A stretch of DNA of 64,000 nucleotides, taken from assembly GCA_963665495.1 (NCBI GenBank), contig OY762289.1:1674001-1738000 (forward strand). Reading direction: 5' to 3'. The notes under the pieces were generated by a model. That model searched no databases, had not been told where the DNA came from, and was given only the letters and a program-made list of their open reading frames with translations. This stretch comes from G963665495 sp963665495. Its GTDB lineage: Bacteria; Desulfobacterota; Desulfovibrionia; Desulfovibrionales; Desulfovibrionaceae. This document shows, piece by piece, positions 42,949-53,201 of this stretch. Position 1 is the stretch's first letter, and every line of letters begins with the position of its first letter. Made by a program: the position numbers and the translations under genes.

Positions 42949-45900
42949 GAATCAGCGCCCTCGAATTATTGGCCTTCGGACCGTTTACCGAAAAGACTCT
43001 GGAACTCGAAGGCAACGGACCACATCTTGTGTATGGACCCAACGAGGCAGGGAAAAGTTCCGCCTTGCGGGCCTTGAACGCCTTTTTTTTCGGTATTCCG
43101 CAACGTACGGATGATGACTTCATCCATGGGTATCCCAAGCTGCGAGTGGGTATGCGGATTGACCCTCTGCAGGGAATGCCGCTGCATCTGCACCGTATCA
43201 AACGTCAGAAAGATACCCTGATCAACGCTGCCGACGGCAATGTGGTCAAAGATGTTCTATTGTCACGCCTGCTGGGCGGGCTTTCCGGCGAGCTGTTCCA
43301 GAGCCTGTACGGTTTGGATCATGCGGGCCTCGAGCAGGGTGCATCGGAACTGTTGCAGGGTAAGGGCGAACTCGGCAGCGCGCTGTTCTCCGCGGGCACC
43401 GGACTGGTACGTCTCCATCAGGTACAGCAGGATCTCGCCTCCCGGTCCGACGAACTGTACAAGCCCTTGGGCAAAAAAAATATTATTCCGGCGCAGCAAA
43501 AAGAATTCACGGAATTGCGCAAGAAAATCCGTGAGGTCCAGGCCGGCAGCGAGGAGTGGGAAAGTCACCTGCAGGCCAGGGAAGAGGCGGAAGGCGAAAA
43601 ACAGGAAATCGATGCAGAGCTGCAGCGGATTATAAAAGAAAAAAATCAGTTGGAGCGCATCAGGGACGCGCTTCCGGATATCGTATTGCGTACGGAATTG
43701 TTAGGGGAAAAGGACGTACTGGCGGGAGTGCGTACGCTTCCCATGGAGTTTGCGGATAAGCGGCAGAATGCCGTCACCGCACAGCGTATCGCCATGGATC
43801 AGTGCGTCCAGCTGCGGAAAGAACTGTCCGGACTGGATCTGGAGCTGGCTGCATTGCAACCGCCGTCTTCTTTGCTGGATGCTGGTGAGACCATTCTGCG
43901 GCTTAACAAGGATTTGAACCGCATCCGCAGCCAGCGGAACGAGCTGCTGGAACTGCGTCACAGTCTGAGCGGCGTACGCGACCGTATTCAGGAACTTTCC
44001 CAGGCATTGCCCAGGTCTTTGGCACAGAAGCAGGATCAGATTGTTGCTGACCGTATCCTCGAGACGCGGATTACCAAATTGATCGATGCCGGATCCAGGC
44101 TGCTGACCGAGAAAGAGCAGGGTGCGGCTCTGTTGGAACAACGTTCGCAGGAACTTCAGGAGGCCAGAAACGGACTCGTGACTCTACCTGCCGGGCAGGA
44201 TCTGAGCAATCTGGCCAGGGCCGTGGAAATGTTTTCACAACACGGAAATCTGGAAACGCGTTTGACGGAAATCGAACAAGACAACCTCCGACGGATGCAG
44301 GAGATACGCAATGCGCTTTCCCGCCAGACGTTCTGGCGCGGGGATCCGGAAACATTACCAGGACTCGCTCTGCCGGACGAATCCGTGATCGATGTACAGC
44401 AGAATGCGCAGCAGCAGGCCTCTGCGGCACATGACCGTCTTGAAGGAGATCTGCGTCAGATACGAGCCGACCTGGTGAAAATTCAAGCGGATATGAGTGC
44501 TCTTGCAGCAGGTGAAGCCATCCCGGCTGAAGAAGATCTGCTACGTACGCGCAGACGCCGGGAAGCGGGATGGGAACTCGTCCTGGATGCCTGGGGACAG
44601 GGGATCTCTCCGGAGGCTCCCGATGAGGCCGGACAAGCGTATGCCGCCGCCTGCCCCGGAGCCGCGAATCTTGCGCAGGCCTACGCGCAGACAGTGGCGG
44701 AAGCGGATGGTCTGGCGGACAGATTACGACGTGAAGCAGGGCGTGTTGCCTCTTACGCGGCGTTGAAAAGCCGGTTGCAGGTGGCCCATGCCGCGGAAGC
44801 GGAAACTCTGGCCCGGATCGAATCGTTGGCAGAAGAACAGGATCGTAACGCGGAAGCCTGGCGAATGGTCTGGCTTCCCTTGAATATTACCCCCGGCAGC
44901 CCGCAAGATATGCGTCTCTGGGCGCGGCGTATGCAGGAACTGGCCCGCCAGGCAGGAGAATTGGAACATGGCCGGGCTCGTGGACGGCAGTTGCAGGCGC
45001 AACTTATGGAAATGCGGACCACACTTGTCGCGCGAATGACTGAGGCCGGTTTTCCCGAGCCGGAACAACATACGGGCTTTGCCGAACTGTTGTTTTTTTG
45101 CCGGAAAAAAGTTCAGGAAGTGAAGGAACGCGAGCAACAACGCGTTCACCTGGAGAAACAGCAAGGTATGCTTGCCGCCAGATTCGCTCAACAGCAGCAG
45201 AATTTTCGGGCGCTGGATGAAAAATACAATGCCTGGCAGCGCGAATGGGCGGAGACCGTATCCGCCCTCGGACTGGATGGGCGCGCGTATCCGGAAGAAG
45301 CCCGGGATGTTCTTAATCTGTTACGCGAATTGTACGGTCTGCAGAAACAAATGGCCGATGAATTGAGCCGACGGGACATCCTTGCCAGTTCATTAGAGGA
45401 TTTTGCTTCGGAAAGCCGCGAACTGATAACCCGGGTTGCCCCGGAACTGTTGCCGGCATCCACACCTGACGACCGGATGCCCGAACTGGACAGCGCGCTG
45501 GAAGAACTGGAAGCGCGCCTTGCCCGGGCCCGCCAGGCGGCTGCTCTGCGCAAAGAGGCTATGAAACGCCGGGAGCAGACAGAACTTCGGTTGCATCAGG
45601 CCGATCAGTCCGCATCCCAGGCTGAAACTCAGCTTCGTACGCTTTGCGAACTGGCCGGTTGCGCCTCAGCAGAAGATCTTGGGCCTGCCCTTGAGCGTTC
45701 GGATCGTCTGCGCGACTGTCAGACCCGGTTGGAAGAAACCGAAGGGCGCTTGCGTCGCCAGAGTCTGGGCCTTTCTTTGGAGGATTTCGTACGGCACGCG
45801 CTCGAGCAGGATGCCGAGGAACTCGCCCCCCGTCTGGAAATGCTGGACACCCGTATCAAAGAATTGCATGACCGCCGATCCGAACTGGACCGGACCATCG

Positions 45901-46466
45901 GAAGCGAACAGGCTGCTCTGGCCCGGATGCGTGGCGCCGATGCTGCCGCGCGCCTGGCCGGCGAGGCAGAGGGCGTACTCGCAAGCATGGGCCAGTCCGT
46001 TGAAGACTACATCAGTCTGTTGATTGCCCGGAAAATGCTGCATCAAGCCATGGAATCTTACCGAGACAAGGTTCAGGGCGGCATCGTACGGCTGGCTGGA
46101 GAATATTTCGCGCGTATCACCCTGGGATCTTTTCGCGGCGTACGCGTGGAAAACCAGGGATCGGATGAAGTGCTTGTTGGAGTAAGGGAGCAAACGTCCG
46201 CAGGCCTGAGCGTCGGGGCCATGAGCAGCGGCAGCCGTGACCAGTTGTTTCTGGCACTGCGGCTGGCCAGCCTGTCCGCATTGCTGGACGATGCCGAGCC
46301 GACGCCGTTGATTCTGGATGACATCCTGGTAAATTTCGACGACCAGCGGGCCTCCGAGACCCTGCGGTTATTGCAGGAGCTTTCGCAACGCACTCAAGTG
46401 ATCTATTTTACCCACCACCAGCATATCCGGGATCTCGCCGAGGGCTGGCAGCAGCACCGGCTCTGA
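42945..46466 (+). CDS. YhaN-like SMC/Rad50-type ATPase
   Basis: 1173 residues. An N-terminal P-loop GPNEAGKSSALRALN (about 31-45) in an FGPF-starting domain and a C-terminal Walker B LILDDILVNFDDQRA (about 1122) flank long coiled coils (about 190-1020). This is the Rad50/SbcC layout without an evident zinc-hook CxxC. With the YhaO-like nuclease it should process DNA ends. The start is GTG, coupled to the preceding stop. Confidence 0.9.
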   Translation: MRISALELLAFGPFTEKTLELEGNGPHLVYGPNEAGKSSALRALNAFFFGIPQRTDDDFIHGYPKLRVGMRIDPLQGMPLHLHRIKRQKDTLINAADGNVVKDVLLSRLLGGLSGELFQSLYGLDHAGLEQGASELLQGKGELGSALFSAGTGLVRLHQVQQDLASRSDELYKPLGKKNIIPAQQKEFTELRKKIREVQAGSEEWESHLQAREEAEGEKQEIDAELQRIIKEKNQLERIRDALPDIVLRTELLGEKDVLAGVRTLPMEFADKRQNAVTAQRIAMDQCVQLRKELSGLDLELAALQPPSSLLDAGETILRLNKDLNRIRSQRNELLELRHSLSGVRDRIQELSQALPRSLAQKQDQIVADRILETRITKLIDAGSRLLTEKEQGAALLEQRSQELQEARNGLVTLPAGQDLSNLARAVEMFSQHGNLETRLTEIEQDNLRRMQEIRNALSRQTFWRGDPETLPGLALPDESVIDVQQNAQQQASAAHDRLEGDLRQIRADLVKIQADMSALAAGEAIPAEEDLLRTRRRREAGWELVLDAWGQGISPEAPDEAGQAYAAACPGAANLAQAYAQTVAEADGLADRLRREAGRVASYAALKSRLQVAHAAEAETLARIESLAEEQDRNAEAWRMVWLPLNITPGSPQDMRLWARRMQELARQAGELEHGRARGRQLQAQLMEMRTTLVARMTEAGFPEPEQHTGFAELLFFCRKKVQEVKEREQQRVHLEKQQGMLAARFAQQQQNFRALDEKYNAWQREWAETVSALGLDGRAYPEEARDVLNLLRELYGLQKQMADELSRRDILASSLEDFASESRELITRVAPELLPASTPDDRMPELDSALEELEARLARARQAAALRKEAMKRREQTELRLHQADQSASQAETQLRTLCELAGCASAEDLGPALERSDRLRDCQTRLEETEGRLRRQSLGLSLEDFVRHALEQDAEELAPRLEMLDTRIKELHDRRSELDRTIGSEQAALARMRGADAAARLAGEAEGVLASMGQSVEDYISLLIARKMLHQAMESYRDKVQGGIVRLAGEYFARITLGSFRGVRVENQGSDEVLVGVREQTSAGLSVGAMSSGSRDQLFLALRLASLSALLDDAEPTPLILDDILVNFDDQRASETLRLLQELSQRTQVIYFTHHQHIRDLAEGWQQHRL

Positions 46467-46481
46467 CAGCAGTCAGACCAG

Positions 46482-47894
46482 CTACATCTGTTTGATTTCC
46501 ATAATCCGTTCGTCTTTTTTCCACGGAACAGCGACAATTTTGCCGAACCGTCCGGAAGACTTGGCGAATACCGCGATTCCCGCATTGCATTCGGCGGCGC
46601 TGATGCCTGGGAACTTCTGCTGGCTGTAAACGGTATCTTCTTTGTCTCTTCCAAGAACCCTTGCGGCAAAGCCGCGTAGACGCAGTTCGGCTTCCTTGCG
46701 CCGGAAAGGCAGGGATGCCCGCCGGTTCATTTTCGTCAACTTTTTGTGCTGCGATATATCGCAGAGAGACTCCACAATCCGTTCGCAGGCAAAGGGCCCT
46801 TCCACTGTGGCAATGTAATAGCGGACAAGAGCGGCGCTTTCCGGATCCAGGTTGTGTAAGGTCAGTGGCCCGTTTTCCAGAGACGTCTTGATGGCCTCGA
46901 TCAGTTCATCAAGCGTGTGCGCCATGCGGCTTACAGCTTGTGTGATGGGTTGGGCGTAGGCTTCATTGACCACGGGCCTGTAGGAAACCACGGGTTTTTC
47001 AAGCATGAAACCTTCCACCGAGGTGGTGCAGTTGTTGTGGATCATTACCTCGGAAGCCAGAATCCAGGGCAGGGCGGCTCCCTGAAACAGAATCCGCGCG
47101 TTTTCCAGATGCGCTGTTTTTTCCCGCCAGATGGAATGGTTTTCCGAAGGATGGGGCCGGACGATAATCTTGTGGTCCGGAAAGGCCTGGCAGAGCGTTT
47201 CGACCATGGGGACGTAGTGCTCGAAATTTGTTTTGGAGTAGGCCCAGAGTCCGCGCAAATATTCAAGGTGCGCTTCATTCTGCTCATCCGGGGCCAGTTC
47301 TTTTTTGTTCAGATAATAATCTGTACCGTAGTAGTTGTTATAGTGCAGAAAATTGGTGTTGATCAATATGAAGCGTCCGTGTTCCCGCTTCAGCGCCTCG
47401 GCTTCGGTGGCGAAAAAGGCGCGAAAAGGAGCCCGCAGCAAATCCAGTCGCGGGTTGCCGGCCAGTACCAGTCTGTCCGCAAACTCCGGCGCTTTGGACA
47501 GGATGGCGTCGCCCTGCAGCTGTCCCCAGGCGTAAAAAGCATCAAGATACTCCAGCAGGGGCGTAGAGACCCGTCGATTGCAATAGAAATCCCTGTTGTA
47601 GATGGTCAGTCCTTCTTCGCACCAGGCAACTGCCCTGTTGCCCCGTACGCGCTGCATGGCCACATCGTGAAGGTTGCCGTTGTGGATGGCTTTCTCGATG
47701 TATATGCCGCGGGGCAGCCGGCTGATGTGCCGGTAAAGAGCGAGATGGCCCCCCAGAAACACCCGAAAACCGGCTTCAGACATGAAACAGGACGCCAGCA
47801 GCTTGGCGGTGAATTCACGCGCTTTGGTTTCAATGGGCAGAAGAATAGTGTCTATGGCGCCCGCTTGCGGGGCCTTCGTGGGGGTACTGGACAT
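46482..47894 (-). CDS. Surface carbohydrate biosynthesis protein (GT-B-like)
   Basis: 470 residues with a glycosyltransferase B-type C-terminal half: IIVRPHPSENHSIWREK, VMIHNNCTTSVEGFMLEKPV and VSYRPV, as in polysaccharide-modifying transferases related to CDP-glycerophosphotransferases and NeuE-like proteins. No membrane segment. AGGAGG stands 12 bases before the ATG. The exact sugar donor and acceptor cannot be read. Confidence 0.7.
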   Translation of the reverse strand: MSSTPTKAPQAGAIDTILLPIETKAREFTAKLLASCFMSEAGFRVFLGGHLALYRHISRLPRGIYIEKAIHNGNLHDVAMQRVRGNRAVAWCEEGLTIYNRDFYCNRRVSTPLLEYLDAFYAWGQLQGDAILSKAPEFADRLVLAGNPRLDLLRAPFRAFFATEAEALKREHGRFILINTNFLHYNNYYGTDYYLNKKELAPDEQNEAHLEYLRGLWAYSKTNFEHYVPMVETLCQAFPDHKIIVRPHPSENHSIWREKTAHLENARILFQGAALPWILASEVMIHNNCTTSVEGFMLEKPVVSYRPVVNEAYAQPITQAVSRMAHTLDELIEAIKTSLENGPLTLHNLDPESAALVRYYIATVEGPFACERIVESLCDISQHKKLTKMNRRASLPFRRKEAELRLRGFAARVLGRDKEDTVYSQQKFPGISAAECNAGIAVFAKSSGRFGKIVAVPWKKDERIMEIKQM

Positions 47895-47977
47895 GGCAGA
47901 CTGAAGCCTCCTCTAAAAATCAAGGGCAGCCGGGTAGATCCGGCAGTGCAAGCCTATATAGCGCGCCTCTGGCGCTG

Positions 47978-49603
47978 TCAATTACGTACGTTTTTTCCTG
48001 CGCCCGACCGCGTACGCCACAGATGGATTACAAGCAAAAACGCGAGGAGCCAGAGCCAGGTATCTCCAATACGCGAATAGAGCGTACGCGCTGTCGGACA
48101 ATACAGGCGGGCGTGGGTGGCGGTACGTACGCCGGAGCGCGTTTGCGTACCGGGTACGATTTCTCCGGTGGCCCGGATGTGGGCGCTGATTCCGGAATTA
48201 GTGCAGCTGACCAGCGGACGCCGGATTTCCACCGCGCGGAACAGAGTCATGTCCAGGTGCATGGTTTCGGCCTTGGCGGACGCGAACCAGATATCATCAG
48301 ACAGCACGGCAACAAGGTCTGCTCCCTGGCGCAGGCCTTCGCGCAGAAGAGCCGGGAAACCGCTTTCATAGCAGATAAGGGGTAAAATACGCTTGCCGGA
48401 TCGGAGCTGCAACAGGCGTATCTGCCGGCCGGGCATATAAAAATCGGTGCCAGCGTTTCCCGGTATCAGTTCCCGGTACCATCGCTCAAAGGGGATGAAT
48501 TCGCCGAAGGGCACCAGTTCGATTTTTTGATAGGCCATCCCGCAGCCGGCGTTGGGGCGGATTGCCCATGCGGCATTATATTTACCTGCAGTATCCGGAA
48601 ATTCCGTACAACTGAGCAGAATCGGCGAGCCATAATCCGACGCGGCGTCATGGATCCCCCGAGCTTTGAATTCTTGACAATCACAGGGCAATTCTCGCGG
48701 TATCTCCGGCCAAAGCACAAGGTCGGCGGCAGGGAAATTCTGCCAGGCTTCACGGGTCAAGGTAACAAGTCCGGACACCGTTGCAGTCAATTCGGATGGG
48801 GTGTTGTCCGCAGATCCGGATAGTGTTTCGATCATAGGCTGGAGGCTTGTTACACTTATGGAATCCGCATCGCCTGCTTGTTGTTGCTGCTTGTGCAGCC
48901 ATTCCAGCCGCAAGGCTCCGTATCCGAGAATACCCCCAAGAAGCAGAAAAAATGTCAGCAGATATTTTCCCGCGATCAAAGGTTTTGTCCGCTGTACGCA
49001 TGTTTCAACCAGAAGAAAGTTTCCCAGTACCAGCAGGAAAAGTACCAGATGGCGACCGCCGATATCCGCGGTTTGAACCAGATAAGGCCATGACGCCAGC
49101 CCCTGATGGATTGTCGCCGGACCAAGACTCGTACGAACGGCGACCAGCAGCGTGAGCAGAGCGGCACCCATCAAGGGGGCCGGATGTCTGTTGCTTTGCG
49201 CCAGCCTGGCGTAAATCCATCCAAAGGCCGCGTATGGCAACCCCATGTAGAGCCAGAAGAGACCTGCCATGGCCCAGGCCGAGATTTCCGGCAGGTGCAG
49301 CATGGCGGCAAAGGCGTTGCGCATCCACCAGGAAGCGGTAGCCCAGATGCACGTACCAAAGGCCAGTCCCCAGACGCACCCGTGATATGGTTTCAAACCA
49401 CGTAGGCACAGACCGAACGGTACGAGCAGCATAAAGCTCAACCAGGAAAAAGGTCCGGACGGCAGGCACAGCAAGCTCAACAGGACGGTCAGGCCCAAAG
49501 AAAACAGACGAAACAAGTTGTCCGGGGCGATAAGTTGAGCAGTATAGTTCACGTAATGATTGCGAGCTTGTTGATAGGATTGTTTGACTTTGGCCCCGGA
49601 CAT
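47978..49603 (-). CDS. lnt: Apolipoprotein N-acyltransferase
   Basis: About 541 residues. Several N-terminal membrane helices precede a carbon-nitrogen hydrolase domain with the Glu-Lys-Cys triad: E in LVLWPEIPRE, K in YQKIELVPFGEF and C in LICYESGFP. A last helix (TWLWLLAFLLVIHLW) follows. It adds the third acyl chain to lipoproteins in the inner membrane. I choose ATG 49603 because the longer form would run through the terminator at 49662-49699. Confidence 0.92.
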   Translation of the reverse strand: MSGAKVKQSYQQARNHYVNYTAQLIAPDNLFRLFSLGLTVLLSLLCLPSGPFSWLSFMLLVPFGLCLRGLKPYHGCVWGLAFGTCIWATASWWMRNAFAAMLHLPEISAWAMAGLFWLYMGLPYAAFGWIYARLAQSNRHPAPLMGAALLTLLVAVRTSLGPATIHQGLASWPYLVQTADIGGRHLVLFLLVLGNFLLVETCVQRTKPLIAGKYLLTFFLLLGGILGYGALRLEWLHKQQQQAGDADSISVTSLQPMIETLSGSADNTPSELTATVSGLVTLTREAWQNFPAADLVLWPEIPRELPCDCQEFKARGIHDAASDYGSPILLSCTEFPDTAGKYNAAWAIRPNAGCGMAYQKIELVPFGEFIPFERWYRELIPGNAGTDFYMPGRQIRLLQLRSGKRILPLICYESGFPALLREGLRQGADLVAVLSDDIWFASAKAETMHLDMTLFRAVEIRRPLVSCTNSGISAHIRATGEIVPGTQTRSGVRTATHARLYCPTARTLYSRIGDTWLWLLAFLLVIHLWRTRSGAGKNVRN

Positions 49604-49661
49604 GACGCCTGTCAAGTTCGGCCAGATCTTAGCAGCATGATCAACCTGCAAACATCCATCT

Positions 49662-49699
49662 AAAAAGCGGATGCTCCCAATTAAGAGCACCCGCTTTTA
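49662..49699 (-). terminator. Terminator of the feoAB operon
   Basis: Stem AAAGCGGATGCTC / GAGCACCCGCTTT with one mismatch. On the minus strand it is followed by T-rich sequence. It separates feoB from lnt. Confidence 0.8.
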
Positions 49700-49831
49700 T
49701 CTGGACTGAATAAGGGAGGAATCGAGGTTTAGCGCATTTTCGCCTTGAAGCAAGGCTCATTTCTGAAACTTTTTTCAAATGTTTCAGGAAAATGCATAAG
49801 AGCGTCTAAACCTTTTCAAGGTTAATACGTT

Positions 49832-51988
49832 TTAATATCCCAAGGCCGTTCCTATCTGGTAGATGGCCACGGAAAGCACGTAGCCAAAGGTCAATGAGCC
49901 AAACACGGAAAATAGCGCCCATTTCCAGTTGGATTCGCGAACAATGACCGCCACTGTGACCATGCAAGGCACGTAGACCAGCATGAAAACGAACACGCTC
50001 CAGACGGCAGCAGGGGTCCAGGCCGGATCCGCCGCAATACGCTCGCTCAGACCGGCGGCTTCTTCCGGATCTTCTTCCCCAAGGGAATAGGCGGTGGACA
50101 TGGTGGAGACAAAGACTTCTTTTGCTGCGAACGCGCCGATGAACGCGATATCCGCCTGCCAGGGAAAACCGGCGAGTTTGGTCACCGGAGAAATGGTTTC
50201 GCTGATTCTTCCGGCAAAGGAATACTTCAGCGCGGCTTCGGCTTCGGCTCCATCGATTTTGGCCAGGGCTTCTTCCTTGGCGTCTCCGCTCAGTTCGCCG
50301 GCTGCCGTACGTTGTGTCTCGAATACGCCGGCCTGTTCCTGGGGCAACTGCGGAAAGGTCAGGAGCGCCCACATGATGATGGAAATGGCCAGAATTACTG
50401 TTCCGGCTTTTTTGATGTACTGCCAGACGCGATCCCAGGTGTGAATTGCCACACCATGCAAGGTGGGCAAGCGGTACGGGGGCAACTCCATGACAAAGGG
50501 TGTGGATGCGCCCTTGAGCAGAGTCCAGCGCAGCAATCGGGCGGCAACCAGTGCCAATGCCCAGGAAATACAAACAATAAGAAACATGACGCTGGTGGCG
50601 TTGTCAGGATAAAAGGCAGCGACCAGCATGATGAAAGCAGTGGTTTTCGCACCGCAGACCATGAAAGGAGCGACCAGAAGCGTGGCGATACGTTCTTTCG
50701 GACTGCGCAGGGTGCGAGCTGCCATGACGCCCGGTACGGCGCAACCGCCGGGCATTCCGCCGGACATAATCAGAGGCATGATGGACATGCCGTGGAGCCC
50801 GAACATACGCAGTACTCTGTCCACCATATAGGCGACGCGCGCCATGTATCCCAGGTCTTCCAGAAAAACGAGCATGGCGAACATGATAAGAATCAGAGGA
50901 GTGAATCCCATGACTGCTCCCACGCCGTCGATGACGCCGGAGACCAGCATGGATTTGAGTAGTCCGTCAGCCAGGAATTCGTTGAACATCGAAGACAGCC
51001 AGGCAAAACCGTCCTCAACCCATCCCTGGGGGATCGCTCCCAGGGTAAAGGTAATGTAAAACATGGCCAGCATTACGCCGACCATGATAATCGGCCCGAG
51101 CAGCTTATGAGTCAGAATCCGGTCTATCTTGTCGGACGTATCAAAGCGCAGATTATCCTCGCGGCTGATGACACCCTGTTTGAGGATGGAACTGATGAAT
51201 CCGTAGCGATAGTCGGCCAGGATGGCTTCCGGGTAGGTATCAAATGTGCTTTTGATATGTGCTGCGGCCTTGGAGACCATAGCTTTTAGTTGAGCCGAAA
51301 CATCTGGAGCGTTTTCTTCGCCTTTGGCAATGACGATTTCGTCTTCTTCCAGATATTTTATGGCCAGCCAGCGCGGTTCATATTTATCGGTCATGAACTG
51401 TTTTTCGTTTATGAATTGAGACATTTCTTCAATGACCGGATCCAGATCATGGCCATAGGATATTCTGAGCGGCTGCCATTTGCCTTTGCGTTTTTCGTGG
51501 ACGCTCATTACCGCATCCATCAATTCATAGGTTCCAATGGAGCGGCGGGCGACGCACTCAATGACAGGTACTCCCAATACTTTGGATAAGGCGGCGGAGT
51601 CGATCTTGATGCCCTTTTTTTTGACCTCATCCATCATGTTCAGCCCGAGCACTACAGGCACGCCGATTTCCATGAACTGAATCGCCAGATACAGACTTCT
51701 TTCCAAAGAGGTGGCATCGAGCATGTTTATGACCACTTCGGGCTTTTCATCCACGATGACATCGCGGGCGACCACTTCTTCCATGGAATAGGATGTCAAA
51801 GAATAGGTGCCGGGCAAATCCACCAGATGCATGCTCGTGCCGTTTTTCTTATAATACCCTTCAGTCCGATCTACGGTGATACCCGGGTAGTTTCCAACAC
51901 GGGCAGTAGCACCTGTAATTGCATTGAACATGGTGGACTTGCCGCAGTTGGGCTGGCCGGAGACCGCGACAAAAATATCATTCCCCAT
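49832..51988 (-). CDS. feoB: Ferrous iron transporter FeoB (copy 1)
   Basis: 718 residues. The N-terminal G domain has GQPNCGKST and DLPGTYSLTSYS. A helical GDI-like domain and two Gate-type membrane cores follow, with VPGVMAARTLRSPKERIATL and a VCGAK motif. It imports Fe(II) in the inner membrane. ATG 51988 is supported by GGAGGG eight bases upstream; an in-frame start at 52030 lacks a ribosome site. It follows feoA by one base. Confidence 0.95.
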   Translation of the reverse strand: MGNDIFVAVSGQPNCGKSTMFNAITGATARVGNYPGITVDRTEGYYKKNGTSMHLVDLPGTYSLTSYSMEEVVARDVIVDEKPEVVINMLDATSLERSLYLAIQFMEIGVPVVLGLNMMDEVKKKGIKIDSAALSKVLGVPVIECVARRSIGTYELMDAVMSVHEKRKGKWQPLRISYGHDLDPVIEEMSQFINEKQFMTDKYEPRWLAIKYLEEDEIVIAKGEENAPDVSAQLKAMVSKAAAHIKSTFDTYPEAILADYRYGFISSILKQGVISREDNLRFDTSDKIDRILTHKLLGPIIMVGVMLAMFYITFTLGAIPQGWVEDGFAWLSSMFNEFLADGLLKSMLVSGVIDGVGAVMGFTPLILIMFAMLVFLEDLGYMARVAYMVDRVLRMFGLHGMSIMPLIMSGGMPGGCAVPGVMAARTLRSPKERIATLLVAPFMVCGAKTTAFIMLVAAFYPDNATSVMFLIVCISWALALVAARLLRWTLLKGASTPFVMELPPYRLPTLHGVAIHTWDRVWQYIKKAGTVILAISIIMWALLTFPQLPQEQAGVFETQRTAAGELSGDAKEEALAKIDGAEAEAALKYSFAGRISETISPVTKLAGFPWQADIAFIGAFAAKEVFVSTMSTAYSLGEEDPEEAAGLSERIAADPAWTPAAVWSVFVFMLVYVPCMVTVAVIVRESNWKWALFSVFGSLTFGYVLSVAIYQIGTALGY

Positions 51989-51989
51989 A

Positions 51990-52226
51990 TTACGCACCCT
52001 CCGGGACAACAACCAGAAAGTCGGCCTCACTGTTGCGCAGAGTGAGGGTGTACCCTTTCATACGCAGAGCCACGGGATCTCTCAAAGGGGCGCGCCCCAC
52101 CACCATGAATTCCGTCCCAGGAATCAGGCCCATATCGCGAATGCGCCGTCCCAGTTCTCCGCTTGCCTGCACGGCTTTGATTTTTCCGCATTGGTGGCTT
52201 CTCATTTTACGCAGTGGAATTCCCAT
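51990..52226 (-). CDS. feoA: FeoA, SH3-like partner of FeoB
   Basis: 78 residues: MGIPLRKMRSHQCGKIKAV, then GELGRRIRDMGLIPGTEFMV and ALRMKGYTLTLRNSEA, the complete FeoA pattern. ATG 52226 has AAGGAG six bases upstream, which rules out the longer frame. Encoded directly before feoB in one operon. Confidence 0.95.
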   Translation of the reverse strand: MGIPLRKMRSHQCGKIKAVQASGELGRRIRDMGLIPGTEFMVVGRAPLRDPVALRMKGYTLTLRNSEADFLVVVPEGA

Positions 52227-52496
52227 GGTTTTCTCCTTGTGAAAGCTTGTAAGAGCAATAATTGTTGAAAAAGTTGCCAGGCGGCAACTGCCCTTCAGAC
52301 GAAGCAAAGGCTTTTCCCGATGACGCACACTGGCTTCACGTCAGAAATGGCCACGATGCATTACGAATTCGGAGGGCTCTTTTTTCTAGGCGTAAGTCGC
52401 ATTAGGATTTCGGGTAAGCTTGATTGTTTATAAATTAAGCCTGTTAGATTTAGCTTAAGCACTCTCAAACGGTTACCTCTTAGAAGCAACGGCCAG

Positions 52497-52525
52497 ATCC
52501 TAAAGAATATGATAATCAATTTCAA
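52497..52525 (-). promoter_or_regulatory. feoAB promoter with Fur-box-like palindrome
   Basis: On the minus strand TTGAAA and TAGGAT are separated by 17 bases. TGATAATCAATTTCA (52510-52524, read on plus) matches the Fur consensus TGATAATNATTATCA at 12 of 14 defined positions and fills the spacer, so bound Fur would block the polymerase. Confidence 0.55.
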
Positions 52526-52708
52526 CTAAAAAATGTGCAGAATTGAAAAATAATCCGACTTAAGCATTCGGGAATTTTTTGCGCATGTATGTACCTTAAA
52601 GACACATCAATTAATTTTTAGTTGTATGTAGAGATAGTTAGTGTGAAGGTCATTAACTTGCGAGAGTGGATTAGTTGAGAAGTAAGGTCTTAAATTAGTC
52701 AAAAAAAG

Positions 52709-52737
52709 TTGACTTTGAGAATCACTATCACTATTTT
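52709..52737 (+). promoter_or_regulatory. Promoter of the second feo operon with Fur-box-like palindrome
   Basis: TTGACT (52709-52714), a 17-base spacer and TATTTT (52732-52737). The spacer holds TGAGAATCACTATCA (52716-52730), 12 of 14 matches to the Fur palindrome. Confidence 0.6.
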
Positions 52738-53048
52738 GGGGGTGCTGCAGCAATTTGAGACAGAGCGTTTTTCATCTAAAACTTGTCCTTTTTATTCATT
52801 TGTCAGCAGGGTTAAGCGTTTGTTTTCGGGATTCGTTACATGAAATTTTTGGAAAATGCTCATAATTCCTACTTTGATAGTATATTTTAAGCGCGGGTGC
52901 TTTAATTATGATCCCGCTAGCGCCAACCAGCCCATAATCACACAGGATCGACTGAGTTTTTTGGTTCACACCCGGCCAACTGGTTTCAGCTTTTGAGCAG
53001 GAATACGCCAAAAAAGAGTAGCAGATCGTAACAGAGGAGTAGATCAGG

Positions 53049-53201
53049 ATGCAGATGTGCGGATGTATTAGAGTGGTAAACAAGCCATGGGAATCATGCA
53101 TGGCAAAAACTGACGTCTGGAAAATGTCTGTTGGTAAAGAGCGGCTGCTGTCGCTGAAAAATATTGATAGCGAAGAAGCAGGATTGGGAGGTGCGCAATG
53201 A
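53049..53201 (+). CDS. Small cysteine-containing protein translationally coupled to feoB copy 2
   Basis: 50 residues beginning MQMCGCIRVVNKPWESCMAK; three cysteines lie in the first 17 residues (CGC and C). The rest is hydrophilic and ends LGGAQ. GAGGAG lies nine bases and more before the ATG. Its TGA overlaps the feoB ATG (ATGA), a strong sign that it is translated. It matches neither FeoA nor FeoC that I know. A metal-binding accessory of FeoB is inference. Confidence 0.55.
   Translation: MQMCGCIRVVNKPWESCMAKTDVWKMSVGKERLLSLKNIDSEEAGLGGAQ

Larger units (their letters stand above)
52227..53048. other. Regulatory region between the two feo operons
   Basis: AT-rich, without a convincing gene. 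It holds two outward promoters with Fur-like boxes. Both transcripts would have leaders of about 260-300 bases. A GCGGG/CCCGC hairpin occurs near 52893-52917. Confidence 0.6.

Noticed and set aside
49604..49690. Longer N-terminus for Lnt
   Set aside because: It would run through the strong terminator of the feoAB operon.
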